Shown here: one piece after another, positions 51,226 to 61,181 of the stretch
Numbering within the stretch: the stretch's first letter is position 1
How the letters are laid out: every line of letters begins with the position of its first letter
From: Pseudoalteromonas rubra
GTDB taxonomy: Bacteria > Pseudomonadota > Gammaproteobacteria > Enterobacterales > Alteromonadaceae
Assembly: GCF_000238295.3 (NCBI RefSeq)
Contig: NZ_AHCD03000035.1
Span: forward strand, 620,001 to 684,000
Reading direction: 5' to 3'
DNA: 64,000 nt
Notes under the pieces: generated by a model
What the model saw: only the letters and a program-made list of their open reading frames with translations
Database searches by the model: none
What the model was told of the DNA's origin: nothing
Position numbers and translations under genes: made by a program

Positions 51226-51445
51226 TATTCCGTCCTTAATCGCCCTTAAAAAAGGCCATTGTTACGTCAAGTTGTTGAAGTATATCATTGTTAGAAAAGC
51301 AGTTCCCTAATCAAAAACACTCTATTTATTGCTAAATCACATTCACTTATCTTCAGGAGTGATTTATTTCGTTGTTCTTTTTTTGTCTTTTCATTTAAAA
51401 AATCACTGTGACGAAACGTGACACTAAACACTAAAGGAAACATCA

Positions 51446-51694
51446 ATGAAACTATTTTCGGCCCTGGCGAGCTTCGTTTTAGCCGCAACTTTAACGCCAA
51501 CCTCAGTTGTCGCTGATGAAGTGCAACAACAAAGTGCACCAGCTAGCCTGATTGCAGAACTGACACACATGTGTGTTGAATGGGCTCAGGATGACGAAGT
51601 GGCAACCGATGCACTACGTCAGTACGTTTTGCAATGTGTTAACGAAGAGCTGTCTGCCAGTGACTATATGACAGTGACTGACGTCGACATCTGA
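51446..51694 (+). CDS. Small exported two-cysteine protein
   Basis: An 82-residue protein with a clear signal peptide (to about VVADE) and a ~58-residue mature part that is acidic and helical, with two cysteines, C43 and C64, that could form a disulfide. AAGGA stands 7 bases before ATG, and a terminator follows 12 bases after the stop. I do not recognise the family. A single gene between the hydrolase operon and topA. Confidence 0.75.
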   Translation: MKLFSALASFVLAATLTPTSVVADEVQQQSAPASLIAELTHMCVEWAQDDEVATDALRQYVLQCVNEELSASDYMTVTDVDI

Positions 51695-51706
51695 TCTTCA
51701 AGCAGT

Positions 51707-51733
51707 AAAAAGGCCAGCAAAGCTGGCCTTTTT
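51707..51733. terminator. Bidirectional terminator shared by the small exported gene and topA
   Basis: AAAAAGGCCAGC / GCTGGCCTTTTT with AAA loop; T-run on both strands, 33 bases from the topA stop. Confidence 0.9.
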
Positions 51734-51765
51734 GTTTTCTTTTGCTTTTTACCCAAGCAGATCCA

Positions 51766-54408
51766 TTAAGATTTGGCGCTTTTACGCTTTTTCTCTTCTT
51801 CGACCCACTTGCCATTTTCATAAGTCGCTTTCCAGCCTGTGGCTTTACCTTCCACCTCAGTCATCACGTACTGTGTCTTGGTTTTACGTGAATATCTGAC
51901 AACGGCCAGATTACCATCATTGTCCTGATCCGGCGCATCCGCCAGATAATAGAACTTAGGAGAAATACGGTCTCTGAAGCGCTTTAACTCGGCCACTTTC
52001 GGTGCACGAGTTTCCCTGGATTTAGGGAAGGTATGTGCCGCCAGGAAGATACCAGATGCACCGTCACGCAGCACAAAATAAGCCTCAGACTTCTCGCAGG
52101 GCAGCTCTGGCAAGTGTACCGGATCTTCTTTTGGTGGAGCAGGCTCACCGCTTTTCAGTAGTTTACGTGTGTTTTTACAGTCATCACTGGTACAGTCAAA
52201 GTACTTGCCGAAACGACCAGACTTAAGCTGCATGTCTGAACCACACTTATCACATTCGATCACCGGGCCATCATAGCCCTTGATTTTGAAGCTGCCCTCT
52301 TCAATGACATAACCACTACAGCCCGGGTTGTTACCACAGACATGTAGCTTGCGCTTTTCATCTATCAGATATGAATCCATCGCGGTTTCACAGATAGGAC
52401 AACGCTTCATCTGTCTCAGGCTTTCAGTTTCTGCATCTTCAACATCCGCATCAACGGCTTCATCCCCGGGGATCAGGTTCATTGTGGTGGTACAGCGTTC
52501 TTTTGGTGGCAAGTTGTAGCCTGTACAGCCCAGGAATACCCCCGTCGACGCAGTACGGATCCCCATCTTGCGACCACAGGTTGGACAGTCAATGTCAGTC
52601 TCAACCATCACATTCTGGCGCATGCCACCTTCCGCTTCTTCTTTACCAGCCAAGTCAAGTTGGTTGGAGAAATCAGCGTAAAACTTATCCAGTACCTGAG
52701 TCCAGACGCGATCGCCTTCCGCTATCTCATCCAGTCTGTTTTCCATTTTGGCCGTAAAGTCAAAGTCCATCAGCTCGTCGAAGTTTTCGATCAAACGATC
52801 TGTCACTATTTCGCCCATTTTCTCGGCATAAAAACGGCGGTTTTCTACTCGCACATAGCCACGGTCCTGAATGGTCGAAATAATCGACGCATACGTTGAA
52901 GGACGACCAATGCCGCGCTTTTCGAGCTCTTTAACCAGGCTAGCTTCGCTAAAACGCGCCGGTGGTTTGGTAAAGTGCTGCTTCGGTTCAAGCGCCTGCA
53001 ACTGAACGATGTCGCCCACTGCCACAGCTGGTAGCGCCTGCTCTTCTTCATTTTTCTTACGGACTGCTGGCTGAACGCGTGTCCAACCGTCAAAACGTAA
53101 CACACGGCCGCGCGCTTTAAGCGTGTAATCACCTGCACCCACGGTGATATTGGTCAGGTCATACTCTGCAGGTGTCATTTGACACGCAACAAACTGACGC
53201 CAGATAAGCTCATAGAGCTTCTTCGCGTCGGCATCTACGCCCTCAACATGGCCAGAAAGGATGTTCACATCTGAAGGACGAATTGCTTCGTGCGCTTCCT
53301 GTGCATTGTCTTTCGCGCTGTATTTAATGGGTGCGCCCGGCAAGTACTTATCACCAAAGTTATCCTGAATATAGCCACGTGCCATTTCAACCGCATCATT
53401 CGATAAGTTGGTTGAGTCAGTACGCATATAGGTAATGTAACCCGCTTCGTATAAACGTTGTGCCAGCATCATGGTCTTTTTAACACCATAACCCAATCGG
53501 GTACTGGCGGCCTGTTGCATGGTTGACGTAATAAAAGGAGCACTCGGGCGGCTCTTACTGGGTTTCTCTTCAACCTTAACAACCTGATACTGCGCTTTTT
53601 GCAGTTCAGTAACGGCTTTGTTGGCTTGCGTTTCGTTCAGTGGCTTAAACGCTTCGCCCTGATACTTAGTCACGGCGAAACGAACGTCCTGCTCTGCCAG
53701 TGCAGTATCTGCGTGAATATCCCAGAACTCTTCTGGAATAAAGGCTTTGATTTCACGTTCACGTTCAACCAGCAAGCGTACCGCCACTGACTGAACACGA
53801 CCTGCTGACAAACCACGCGCTACTTTTTGCCAAAGCAAAGGTGACACCATAAAGCCCACCACGCGGTCCAAAAAGCGTCGTGCCTGCTGTGCATACACCA
53901 TGTCCGTGTTTAGCTGACCTGGTGCCTCAAACGCCTGTGTGATGGCATTTTTAGTGATTTCGTTAAATACAACACGTTTGTATTTACTTGCATCGGCACC
54001 AATTACTTCTTCCAGGTGCCATGCAATGGCCTCTCCTTCTCTATCCAAATCGGTTGCGAGATAGATGGTATCGGCATTCTCTGCGAGCTTGGCCAGCTCC
54101 TGAACCACTTTTTCTTTGCCGGGTAACACTTCATAGTGCGGCTCCCAGCCCTTTTCCGGGTCTATCCCCATCCGGGCAACCAGGTTCGCGTAATCTTTCT
54201 TTTTTCTGTACTCAGCTTTTTCCTCTGGCGACATTTTTCTCACTTCAGCAGGAGATTTAGTTGCCAGGCCTTTGGTTTTGCCTGCGCCTGAGGTAGGAAG
54301 ATCACGGATATGACCGACACTGGATTTCACAATGTAGTCTTTACCCAGGTACTTATTGATAGTTTTTGCCTTTGCGGGAGACTCTACGATTACTAGCGAT
54401 TTGCCCAT
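51766..54408 (-). CDS. topA: DNA topoisomerase I TopA
   Basis: Relaxes negative supercoils. The 880 residues show the TOPRIM domain (VIVESPAKAKT with E9; LATDLDREGEAIAWHL with D120 and D122), the active-site tyrosine Y327 in GYITYMRTDSTNLS, and three C-terminal zinc C4 ribbons (CPTC...GC...C, CPIC...C...C, CDKCGSDM...C...C), then a further topoisomerase C-terminal region (FLAAHTFPKSRETRAP) and a basic tail KKRKSAKS. Length and organisation match proteobacterial TopA (865 in E. coli). Monocistronic. Confidence 0.98.
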   Translation of the reverse strand: MGKSLVIVESPAKAKTINKYLGKDYIVKSSVGHIRDLPTSGAGKTKGLATKSPAEVRKMSPEEKAEYRKKKDYANLVARMGIDPEKGWEPHYEVLPGKEKVVQELAKLAENADTIYLATDLDREGEAIAWHLEEVIGADASKYKRVVFNEITKNAITQAFEAPGQLNTDMVYAQQARRFLDRVVGFMVSPLLWQKVARGLSAGRVQSVAVRLLVEREREIKAFIPEEFWDIHADTALAEQDVRFAVTKYQGEAFKPLNETQANKAVTELQKAQYQVVKVEEKPSKSRPSAPFITSTMQQAASTRLGYGVKKTMMLAQRLYEAGYITYMRTDSTNLSNDAVEMARGYIQDNFGDKYLPGAPIKYSAKDNAQEAHEAIRPSDVNILSGHVEGVDADAKKLYELIWRQFVACQMTPAEYDLTNITVGAGDYTLKARGRVLRFDGWTRVQPAVRKKNEEEQALPAVAVGDIVQLQALEPKQHFTKPPARFSEASLVKELEKRGIGRPSTYASIISTIQDRGYVRVENRRFYAEKMGEIVTDRLIENFDELMDFDFTAKMENRLDEIAEGDRVWTQVLDKFYADFSNQLDLAGKEEAEGGMRQNVMVETDIDCPTCGRKMGIRTASTGVFLGCTGYNLPPKERCTTTMNLIPGDEAVDADVEDAETESLRQMKRCPICETAMDSYLIDEKRKLHVCGNNPGCSGYVIEEGSFKIKGYDGPVIECDKCGSDMQLKSGRFGKYFDCTSDDCKNTRKLLKSGEPAPPKEDPVHLPELPCEKSEAYFVLRDGASGIFLAAHTFPKSRETRAPKVAELKRFRDRISPKFYYLADAPDQDNDGNLAVVRYSRKTKTQYVMTEVEGKATGWKATYENGKWVEEEKKRKSAKS

Positions 54409-54623
54409 AGCTGCCTATTTGACTTCTGTCTGGTTGTTGCCCTTCATTGGGCGCGATTAAATATAGGTATATCCACAAATACCTATTGTTACAAGCTTTT
54501 CATTCGATCTTTTCGCCAAGCAGTGATTTTATGAACAATTGTTGCTGTTAATTTACCCAGGCGTATAGATTGCTTGATGGAAAGGGCGAATATAGCGGAT
54601 ATAAAAGGAATTTCAAGGGGTAA

Positions 54624-54654
54624 AGGAAAAGGGCCAATGATTTGGCCCTTTTTT
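54624..54654 (-). terminator. Terminator of the Ig-like lipoprotein gene
   Basis: AAAAGGGCCAA / TTGGCCCTTTT stem with a 4-base loop, 8 bases past the stop; minus-strand T-run TTTTCCTTT. Confidence 0.85.
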
Positions 54655-54661
54655 ACGGTGA

Positions 54662-57600
54662 TTAACCGGCGTCTACAACTTGCATACTTTTAGAGACAAT
54701 CGTCGGATCTTGTCCTTCAAATGGTGATGGAATAGTAAACGTAATCGTCAGATTACCGGTTGTCTTACTGTTTGCAGCCGTTTCTCGGGAGACCTTCACC
54801 ACGGCTTTTTTGATCCCGTTGGTGTCAGTTGAGTTCACAATCGTATTGGCTTCACTAATCGAGATTTCCCCATTGTCTGCTGTGATACTGACCGTGGTTC
54901 CTGTTGGAAGTGCATTACCGAACAAATCTGAATAATAGATCTCAACATCAGCTGTCTCAACAATGGTCAAATCAATGGCACCCAAATCACAGTACCCATC
55001 GTCCTCCGTTGCTTCAAGATCTCTGAAGCCGTTAATCGTCCCAGCACAAGCAGCGCCGCCAATTAAGTCGCTATCGATGACGAAGCGCGCATAAGGCACA
55101 TCACCCGCAATGATCAACTCCAGATCTCGACGTACATCGACCAAATCACGCGTACAATGGCCATCAGTTAACGCTTTTTCGCCACACAGCAGACCATTGT
55201 ATTTATTGTCTTCACTGGTATAAGACAAATCGTTGTTACCATCCAGGTAAGTCTCATTGTGACCGCCATCACTGAACCTGAAAGTACATTTGTGCGCTTC
55301 AGCCGTGTCATTACAATCTATGGCATCAAATGTGCCATTTTTGTTGTGATCGACAAAAGCTTCTGGTAAGTCAAACGAGCTGAAGAACTCACCTTCATCA
55401 AATATCCCGTTCGTTCTGCTAATATCTGCACTGCTTTGCTTGTCTATAAAGCTTTCCTGACCTTTAGCAGTGGCTAATACAGTGATCCGTCCACCTCTGA
55501 CCACAGGCAACTCAGCAGGTAATGTAACACCATCTACTACCTCGGTCATATCGTTACCATCTTGATCTTGCAAGAAATTACCATCAGCATCGGTATAACG
55601 ATAGACAGATGGGAAACCATTGATACAGGGAACTGGTTGCCCACCATAGGTATCACAGACATCGCCAATGGTGTTGCGCCATGTGTCTGAGTCGTTGTAT
55701 GGGAACTCACCTTGCTTGCGCCATTGCACGGTACACACGCCATCCACAATCGCACACTGATACGAAGGAGAACCGCCGGTACCATCAATACTGCCAACCA
55801 CGCCTGCTTCTGCCGTGACACTTGCGACCAGGTTGTCGCCAGTTAGCTGGTTGAACTGATCACCAAAAAATACGGAAATATTGGTCGTCACTCCTACGTA
55901 GTTTAATGCGTTTAACACTAGGTTATCAGCGGCAATATCAAAGCTATTCTGATCTGGTACACCCGACGATAATACGATACCTGAAGAGACAGCATTGACC
56001 TGATCTGCAACGGGGATCAAGCGTAACGTCAAGTTATCTTCAACATCTGGGCATCTTGGGTGAGTATTGTCTGCAGCACATTGATCTATAACAGATTGCC
56101 AGCAAGTCGGGTACTCATTCGTAGTGGCATAAGACGCAATAATCTCATCAGAGATATAGCAGGCTTCAACCACGATGGCACCAGGCACAACACCAGATTG
56201 CACAGTGGTCTGAGCAAACCCTTCACTGTCTGTGCTACCTTTATAGTTAGTAAGATCTGCAGAGCCAGTCAAATCCGCAAGTCTAAACTCTATTTGCTTT
56301 TGCTTTAACGGTCGGTCATCCGTATCCAGTAGCTTAAATTTCACCGTTGAGGTGGTGGGTGTCGCACCCAGGCCAGGCGGTAATGCAATAAAGGCATTAG
56401 ATGCTTCAATAAACTGGATAGCTTGCACCGGCGCATCGTCAACCGTAAACACATAGCTCTCCGGGTCATTAACACCGCCGCCAGAAGTCACCGTAACCAC
56501 AATCGTATCATTGCCGCTACAGCCCTGGGCACGGTATGTTGAAGACGCTTTACCGTCTTTAGAACGCACCTGTCCATCTATGGTTGCCAACCCTTCATCA
56601 ACACAGGTTGAGGTGAATTCAACGTCAACTGGCTGACTGTATATCGAATTATCCGGATCTGCTTCATCAGTAAAAATCGTCGCAGTCAGAATAAAGCTGT
56701 CACCGGCTGCCAAACTATCTCGATTGTTACCGGAGTCCAGTTCACTGCTCAGACCTAAGTACAAGTCCTGAATACCAACAGAGAAGTTCTTCGTGTCGCT
56801 TTCATTTAAGTAGCTCGCGGTGATCGTTCCCGCACCACCTGAGTCACCTGGTTGCAGTTTCAGTAAACCAACGCCTTGTAAGTCAGTCAGAACTTGGCCA
56901 GAAGAAGGCAGGATTTGACCCTTGTTGGTTTGAACACTCACGATCGCACTATCAATACCGTTATCCGGGTTCGCTGTGGGGGTTAATTTAACATACACTT
57001 CAGCCAGTTCAGTTGAAGGGACATTAGTCACTTCGTCACATTTTGCCAGATCTGCGTCTGTTATCCCTGTTGTATCTCGGTTACTATCCCAATCGTCCTG
57101 ACAATTGATCAGGAGCCGGACAACCATCTTATACTCGCCCTCATCAACGATTACTGCACCATCAGACGCAAAGGTGACGCGAGGAGTTGAGAATGTCAGA
57201 TACTCTGCATACACCTCACCAATTCCTGATGTGCTCGTCGCTAGCAGCTCAACACTTGCTAAGCCATTTTCATCCGTAACAGCACGACCACTCTGGGGAT
57301 TCATAGTCGCAACCGAATCAGTGGTAAAGGTGACTAACTTTCCAGATAGCGGCAGACCATTTTCGATGAGCTGAACAGTAGCAATACCATTCTTATCTTC
57401 CGCGAGTTTATTCTCACCTGATAGCTGAGTAGAAATGGCATTTCCATCATCATCAAGAATGCTCACAATTGAGATGTTAACGCCGCCATCTCCTGCACTA
57501 TTGAAGTTAAAATTCTGGGTAATGACGAATCCATTATTCGCTTCATATTGAGCGCTTACTCTCCCGGCTCCGGATACAGAATTATCCAACAACTGGATAG

Positions 57601-59578
57601 TAGCAATGCCTTCACTATTGGTCAGTACCGAGCCTGACTCAGGGTCCAAAATACCAAATTCATTCACACTCAACTGAATATTCTGGTTGGCCTGTACATT
57701 GCCGTTAAAGGTTAAGCGCGCTTCAATGGTCAGCGGCATTTGTGCTGATAAAGAGTTTGACTCTGCACCCTCGGCGTTTTTGCCGACCAGAGTCAATTGA
57801 TAACCACTGGCGCCAAAATTAGGATCACCACTTGAATAGTATCGGGCGGTTTTGGTCACCGCTGCGCCACCATCACCAAATGAGGCTGTGACTTCTGCCC
57901 ACCCTTCTTCTTTATTAGGGATCAGATTTATTTCAGCCACACCGCTTGCGTTTGTGCTCTTTACACCGTCAGAAGGAGAAGTAATTGCCTTTAGCCCCCC
58001 CAAAACGGTGATCAATTCATCGCTCAACGCTTGCCCATCTTCTTCTAAAGTGACAACTACCTTACCGGGGTTTGTTGCACTTAGCGGGTTACCTTCATTT
58101 ATTGCGTTATTCTGAGCGTCCAATACAGTCACAGTTAACTGAACACCGGCCCCCGCAGCAATACCGTTTGAGTAATAGCGACCAGAGCTAACAGATGTGT
58201 TAGTAGTTCCAGTTTCCGTATACGTCACCGTAAACTGCTCCCACCCACGAGAATCGTTTACGGTCATTGTCAGCGCAGCATCGCCATTACTGTCGGTCAC
58301 AGCGGTGCCATTGTCGGTGATGTTGGCGAGCACCAGTTCACTCACCGTAACCAGCTGATTAACCAGAGGCTGGCCGTCTTTTTGCAGATTAATTTTAAGA
58401 AATCCTTCATTACCCAGGCTCAAAGGGTTCTCTTTGTTTATTTCTGCATTCAGAGCATCTTCAACACTCACAGTCATCTGAATACCACCGTCACCCGCAC
58501 CAACATAGCTGGCGACTGTTCTTGCCGCTTCATCACCTGCTAACATATAGGTGGCAGTAAATGCATCGAGTTGCTGTGCTACAGTCGCTGTACTCGTTGC
58601 AAAGAGCTGAATTTGAGCCTGACCAGTGGCGTCCGTTCGGACTGATTCCGTCGGCTTGGCAAAACGTGCACTCTCTTCTACCTCTACCAAAATGTCGGCA
58701 TTCGCGACTGGCTGTTCGTTTAAAGTCAGCTGAATTTTTGCCGTTAATGGCGTTGCCAAAGAGAGGTCTGAAGAGGCTTGTTCACTGGCATCAACCAGCT
58801 GTACGCTCAGATCATAGATTTCTTTGTCGTAAAAAGGGTTACCGGCGGACTCAAAACCAATACGCGCATTAATGTCTTCATTATAAGTAACCTGAACATA
58901 ACCGGCCCCAACTTTGTCAGTGGCCAGTACCAGTAAACGGGCAGCACCATTTGCGTCCGTTTGCACGTTAGAATTGCCATTGGTGACCAGCAGGTCCTCA
59001 CTATCCGCTTCTTTAGAAAACTCCAGTACCTGGCCGGTTAAAGGCGTACCATTATCCGTGAGAATCGCAGTGACAGTAGCCATTTCTGAGCCCGCAATTG
59101 GATTGCTCGCATCAATTGCCAGTCCGTCTGACCCTGTGATGGTCATCGCTATCTGAATACCACCGTCGCCCTCGGCTGCGTATGGCACTGAGCCAGTTAC
59201 GGTATTTTCACCCACATCGGCGGTGGCGGAAATGGTACCTGCGCCCCCTGCCCGGTTAGCGATAATGGTTACCTTGGCTTCACCGTTACTATCAGTTAAT
59301 TGAGAACTGACAGAAGCAAAATCTGAAAACTCATCATTCGTGAAATTAACCAGGTTGTTTGCAATGGGCGCACCATCGTTAGTGAGCTTTGCCGTAATAG
59401 TAATGGGATTACTGATACTCAGGCTCCCCCCACTTGCGGAACTGGTAGTGAGTACCAGTTCATAGTCGGTATTTGTACCGCCACCTCCTGAGGTGTCTTT
59501 TTCAATCGAACCACCGCCACCACAGGCGATCATCAGCAAGCTGAGCAAAGTAATACTAAACCAGCGCATCAGAGACAT
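54662..59578 (-). CDS. Giant lipoprotein with tandem Ig-like (Big_1-type) domains
   Basis: A 1638-residue exported protein. The signal peptide ends in a lipobox-like LLMIAC, followed by GGGGSIEKD, so it is probably lipid-anchored. Residues ~35 to ~1150 hold about ten imperfect ~100-residue repeats of bacterial Ig/invasin type; each has a strand (for example VQLTVTVLDAQNNAINEGNPLS), an xDGQPLxNxLVT turn, a TDSNGEAxxxxxA signature and a GAGTITASY end. The C-terminal ~450 residues differ, with acidic calcium-loop candidates DHNKNGTFD, DGNNDLSYTSED and DADGNFLQDQDGNDM and several cysteines. A monocistronic gene with GGGAG before ATG. Adhesion or matrix function is inference. Confidence 0.88.
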   Translation of the reverse strand: MSLMRWFSITLLSLLMIACGGGGSIEKDTSGGGGTNTDYELVLTTSSASGGSLSISNPITITAKLTNDGAPIANNLVNFTNDEFSDFASVSSQLTDSNGEAKVTIIANRAGGAGTISATADVGENTVTGSVPYAAEGDGGIQIAMTITGSDGLAIDASNPIAGSEMATVTAILTDNGTPLTGQVLEFSKEADSEDLLVTNGNSNVQTDANGAARLLVLATDKVGAGYVQVTYNEDINARIGFESAGNPFYDKEIYDLSVQLVDASEQASSDLSLATPLTAKIQLTLNEQPVANADILVEVEESARFAKPTESVRTDATGQAQIQLFATSTATVAQQLDAFTATYMLAGDEAARTVASYVGAGDGGIQMTVSVEDALNAEINKENPLSLGNEGFLKINLQKDGQPLVNQLVTVSELVLANITDNGTAVTDSNGDAALTMTVNDSRGWEQFTVTYTETGTTNTSVSSGRYYSNGIAAGAGVQLTVTVLDAQNNAINEGNPLSATNPGKVVVTLEEDGQALSDELITVLGGLKAITSPSDGVKSTNASGVAEINLIPNKEEGWAEVTASFGDGGAAVTKTARYYSSGDPNFGASGYQLTLVGKNAEGAESNSLSAQMPLTIEARLTFNGNVQANQNIQLSVNEFGILDPESGSVLTNSEGIATIQLLDNSVSGAGRVSAQYEANNGFVITQNFNFNSAGDGGVNISIVSILDDDGNAISTQLSGENKLAEDKNGIATVQLIENGLPLSGKLVTFTTDSVATMNPQSGRAVTDENGLASVELLATSTSGIGEVYAEYLTFSTPRVTFASDGAVIVDEGEYKMVVRLLINCQDDWDSNRDTTGITDADLAKCDEVTNVPSTELAEVYVKLTPTANPDNGIDSAIVSVQTNKGQILPSSGQVLTDLQGVGLLKLQPGDSGGAGTITASYLNESDTKNFSVGIQDLYLGLSSELDSGNNRDSLAAGDSFILTATIFTDEADPDNSIYSQPVDVEFTSTCVDEGLATIDGQVRSKDGKASSTYRAQGCSGNDTIVVTVTSGGGVNDPESYVFTVDDAPVQAIQFIEASNAFIALPPGLGATPTTSTVKFKLLDTDDRPLKQKQIEFRLADLTGSADLTNYKGSTDSEGFAQTTVQSGVVPGAIVVEACYISDEIIASYATTNEYPTCWQSVIDQCAADNTHPRCPDVEDNLTLRLIPVADQVNAVSSGIVLSSGVPDQNSFDIAADNLVLNALNYVGVTTNISVFFGDQFNQLTGDNLVASVTAEAGVVGSIDGTGGSPSYQCAIVDGVCTVQWRKQGEFPYNDSDTWRNTIGDVCDTYGGQPVPCINGFPSVYRYTDADGNFLQDQDGNDMTEVVDGVTLPAELPVVRGGRITVLATAKGQESFIDKQSSADISRTNGIFDEGEFFSSFDLPEAFVDHNKNGTFDAIDCNDTAEAHKCTFRFSDGGHNETYLDGNNDLSYTSEDNKYNGLLCGEKALTDGHCTRDLVDVRRDLELIIAGDVPYARFVIDSDLIGGAACAGTINGFRDLEATEDDGYCDLGAIDLTIVETADVEIYYSDLFGNALPTGTTVSITADNGEISISEANTIVNSTDTNGIKKAVVKVSRETAANSKTTGNLTITFTIPSPFEGQDPTIVSKSMQVVDAG

Positions 59579-59744
59579 TTTCGATTCTCCCTTGCAATCT
59601 AATAATTTTGAGTTATTTTCACCATGTTAACCCAATTGTGGATCTAAAATCACAAATTTTTAGCGGCCGTCATCGATTTTTTCTGTTCATCTTCAACTAT
59701 CCTGTTAGGCTATAGCGATTTTGTAAATTAGAAGTGTTAGGACA

Positions 59745-61100
59745 ATGTCAAAGTCTATGTCACAAAACAAAAAAATGAGCCTAACAACCCGTATTATGCT
59801 GGGCATGATATTGGGTGTTATTCTGGGTCTGTTAATACAATCCATACTAGGCGATCAGCCTGAAGTTGCAATCCCTCTGGGCCTGTTTGATTTACCGATC
59901 AAAGGCTTTTTCGTTGATGGACTGTTCCATATTGGTGGACAAATCTTCATAGCCAGCTTAAAAATGCTGGTTGTTCCTCTGGTCTTTATTTCTCTTGTAG
60001 TCGGCACCTGTAGTCTGAGCGATCCAAAGAAACTCGGTCGCCTGGGTGGTAAATCTATTTTGCTATATTTATCCACTACGGCTATCGCAATTACGGTTGC
60101 TATCTCTCTAGCTCTGCTCGTTAGCCCAGGTGGTGGTGTTGAGATTCCAACGACAGCTACATTCAACGCACAGCAAGCACCTACACTGACTCAAGTCATT
60201 ATCGGGATGTTCCCAACCAATCCAATTAACGCAATGGCCAGTGGCAATATGCTTCAGGTGATTGTGTTTGCACTGTTGTTTGGTATCGCTATGGCGTTAA
60301 GTGGTGATGCAGGTAAGCGCTGTGCGAAGGTATTCGAAGACTTAAATACCGTAGTGCTAAAGCTGGTTACTCTGCTGATGAACCTGGCACCCTATGGTGT
60401 TTTCTGTCTGATGGCCAAACTATTTACCAGCATTGAAATGAGCCTGATTGTTGAGCTGGGTAAATACTTCCTCGTTGTCGTTGCAGCCCTGCTGATCCAT
60501 GCCTTTGTCAACTACAGCATTTTACTCAAAGTGCTGACAGGTCTGAGCCCACTCACCTTCCTGGCAAAAATGAAAGATGCCTGTATGTTCGCATTCAGCA
60601 CATCAAGTTCAAGTGCCACTATGCCTGTGACACTGGAAACGGCAACCAAAAAGCTAGGCGCTAATAACTCGGTGGCCTCTTTTACCGTGCCATTGGGTGC
60701 AACCATTAACATGGATGGCACCGCCATCATGCAAGGTGTAGCAACTGTCTTTATCGCGCAAGTTTTCGCTGTAGATTTAACCCTGAGTGACTACCTGATG
60801 GTCATTCTGACCGCCACTTTGGCTTCAGTTGGTACCGCAGGTGTGCCAGGCGTCGGCCTGATCATGCTGGCTATGGTTCTTAATCAGGTTCTGCCAGTTG
60901 AAGGGATCGCCATCATTATGGGTGTTGACCGTCTACTGGATATGACGCGTACTGCCGTAAATGTTACCGGAGACTGTATGGTGACCTGTGTGGTAGCAAA
61001 GTCTGAGGGTGAACTGGATACCGAAGTATTCAATGATGCTGATGCAGCCAAGGCACTGGAAGAAGACATTGATTTAGACAAGCTGTCGAAAAAAGCTTAG
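59745..61100 (+). CDS. Dicarboxylate/amino acid:cation symporter (DAACS family)
   Basis: A 451-residue inner-membrane symporter related to GltP/GltT/DctA. It has eight helices with the two re-entrant loops: the serine-rich FSTSSSSATMPVTLE segment, and the NMDGTAIMQGVATVFIAQ cation/substrate motif; MGVDRLLDMTRTAVNVTGD is the helix-8 signature, whose Arg tends to go with acidic amino acid rather than neutral substrates. Glutamate/aspartate or C4-dicarboxylate uptake with Na+ or H+ is likely; the precise substrate is not readable. An unusual acidic C-terminal tail is present. Own terminator downstream. Confidence 0.93.
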   Translation: MSKSMSQNKKMSLTTRIMLGMILGVILGLLIQSILGDQPEVAIPLGLFDLPIKGFFVDGLFHIGGQIFIASLKMLVVPLVFISLVVGTCSLSDPKKLGRLGGKSILLYLSTTAIAITVAISLALLVSPGGGVEIPTTATFNAQQAPTLTQVIIGMFPTNPINAMASGNMLQVIVFALLFGIAMALSGDAGKRCAKVFEDLNTVVLKLVTLLMNLAPYGVFCLMAKLFTSIEMSLIVELGKYFLVVVAALLIHAFVNYSILLKVLTGLSPLTFLAKMKDACMFAFSTSSSSATMPVTLETATKKLGANNSVASFTVPLGATINMDGTAIMQGVATVFIAQVFAVDLTLSDYLMVILTATLASVGTAGVPGVGLIMLAMVLNQVLPVEGIAIIMGVDRLLDMTRTAVNVTGDCMVTCVVAKSEGELDTEVFNDADAAKALEEDIDLDKLSKKA

Positions 61101-61114
61101 CTAAGTAAATAGAT

Positions 61115-61149
61115 AAAAAAGGCAGGTTGCATAAGCGCCTGCCTTTTTT
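61115..61149 (+). terminator. Terminator of the symporter gene
   Basis: AAAAAAGGCAGG...CCTGCC-TTTTTT; the 6-bp stem is extended by an inner GC pair. It lies between convergent genes and is bidirectional. Confidence 0.88.
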
Positions 61150-61181
61150 ATTTGTCAGCCTCGCCTCAACGAGACGACAAA

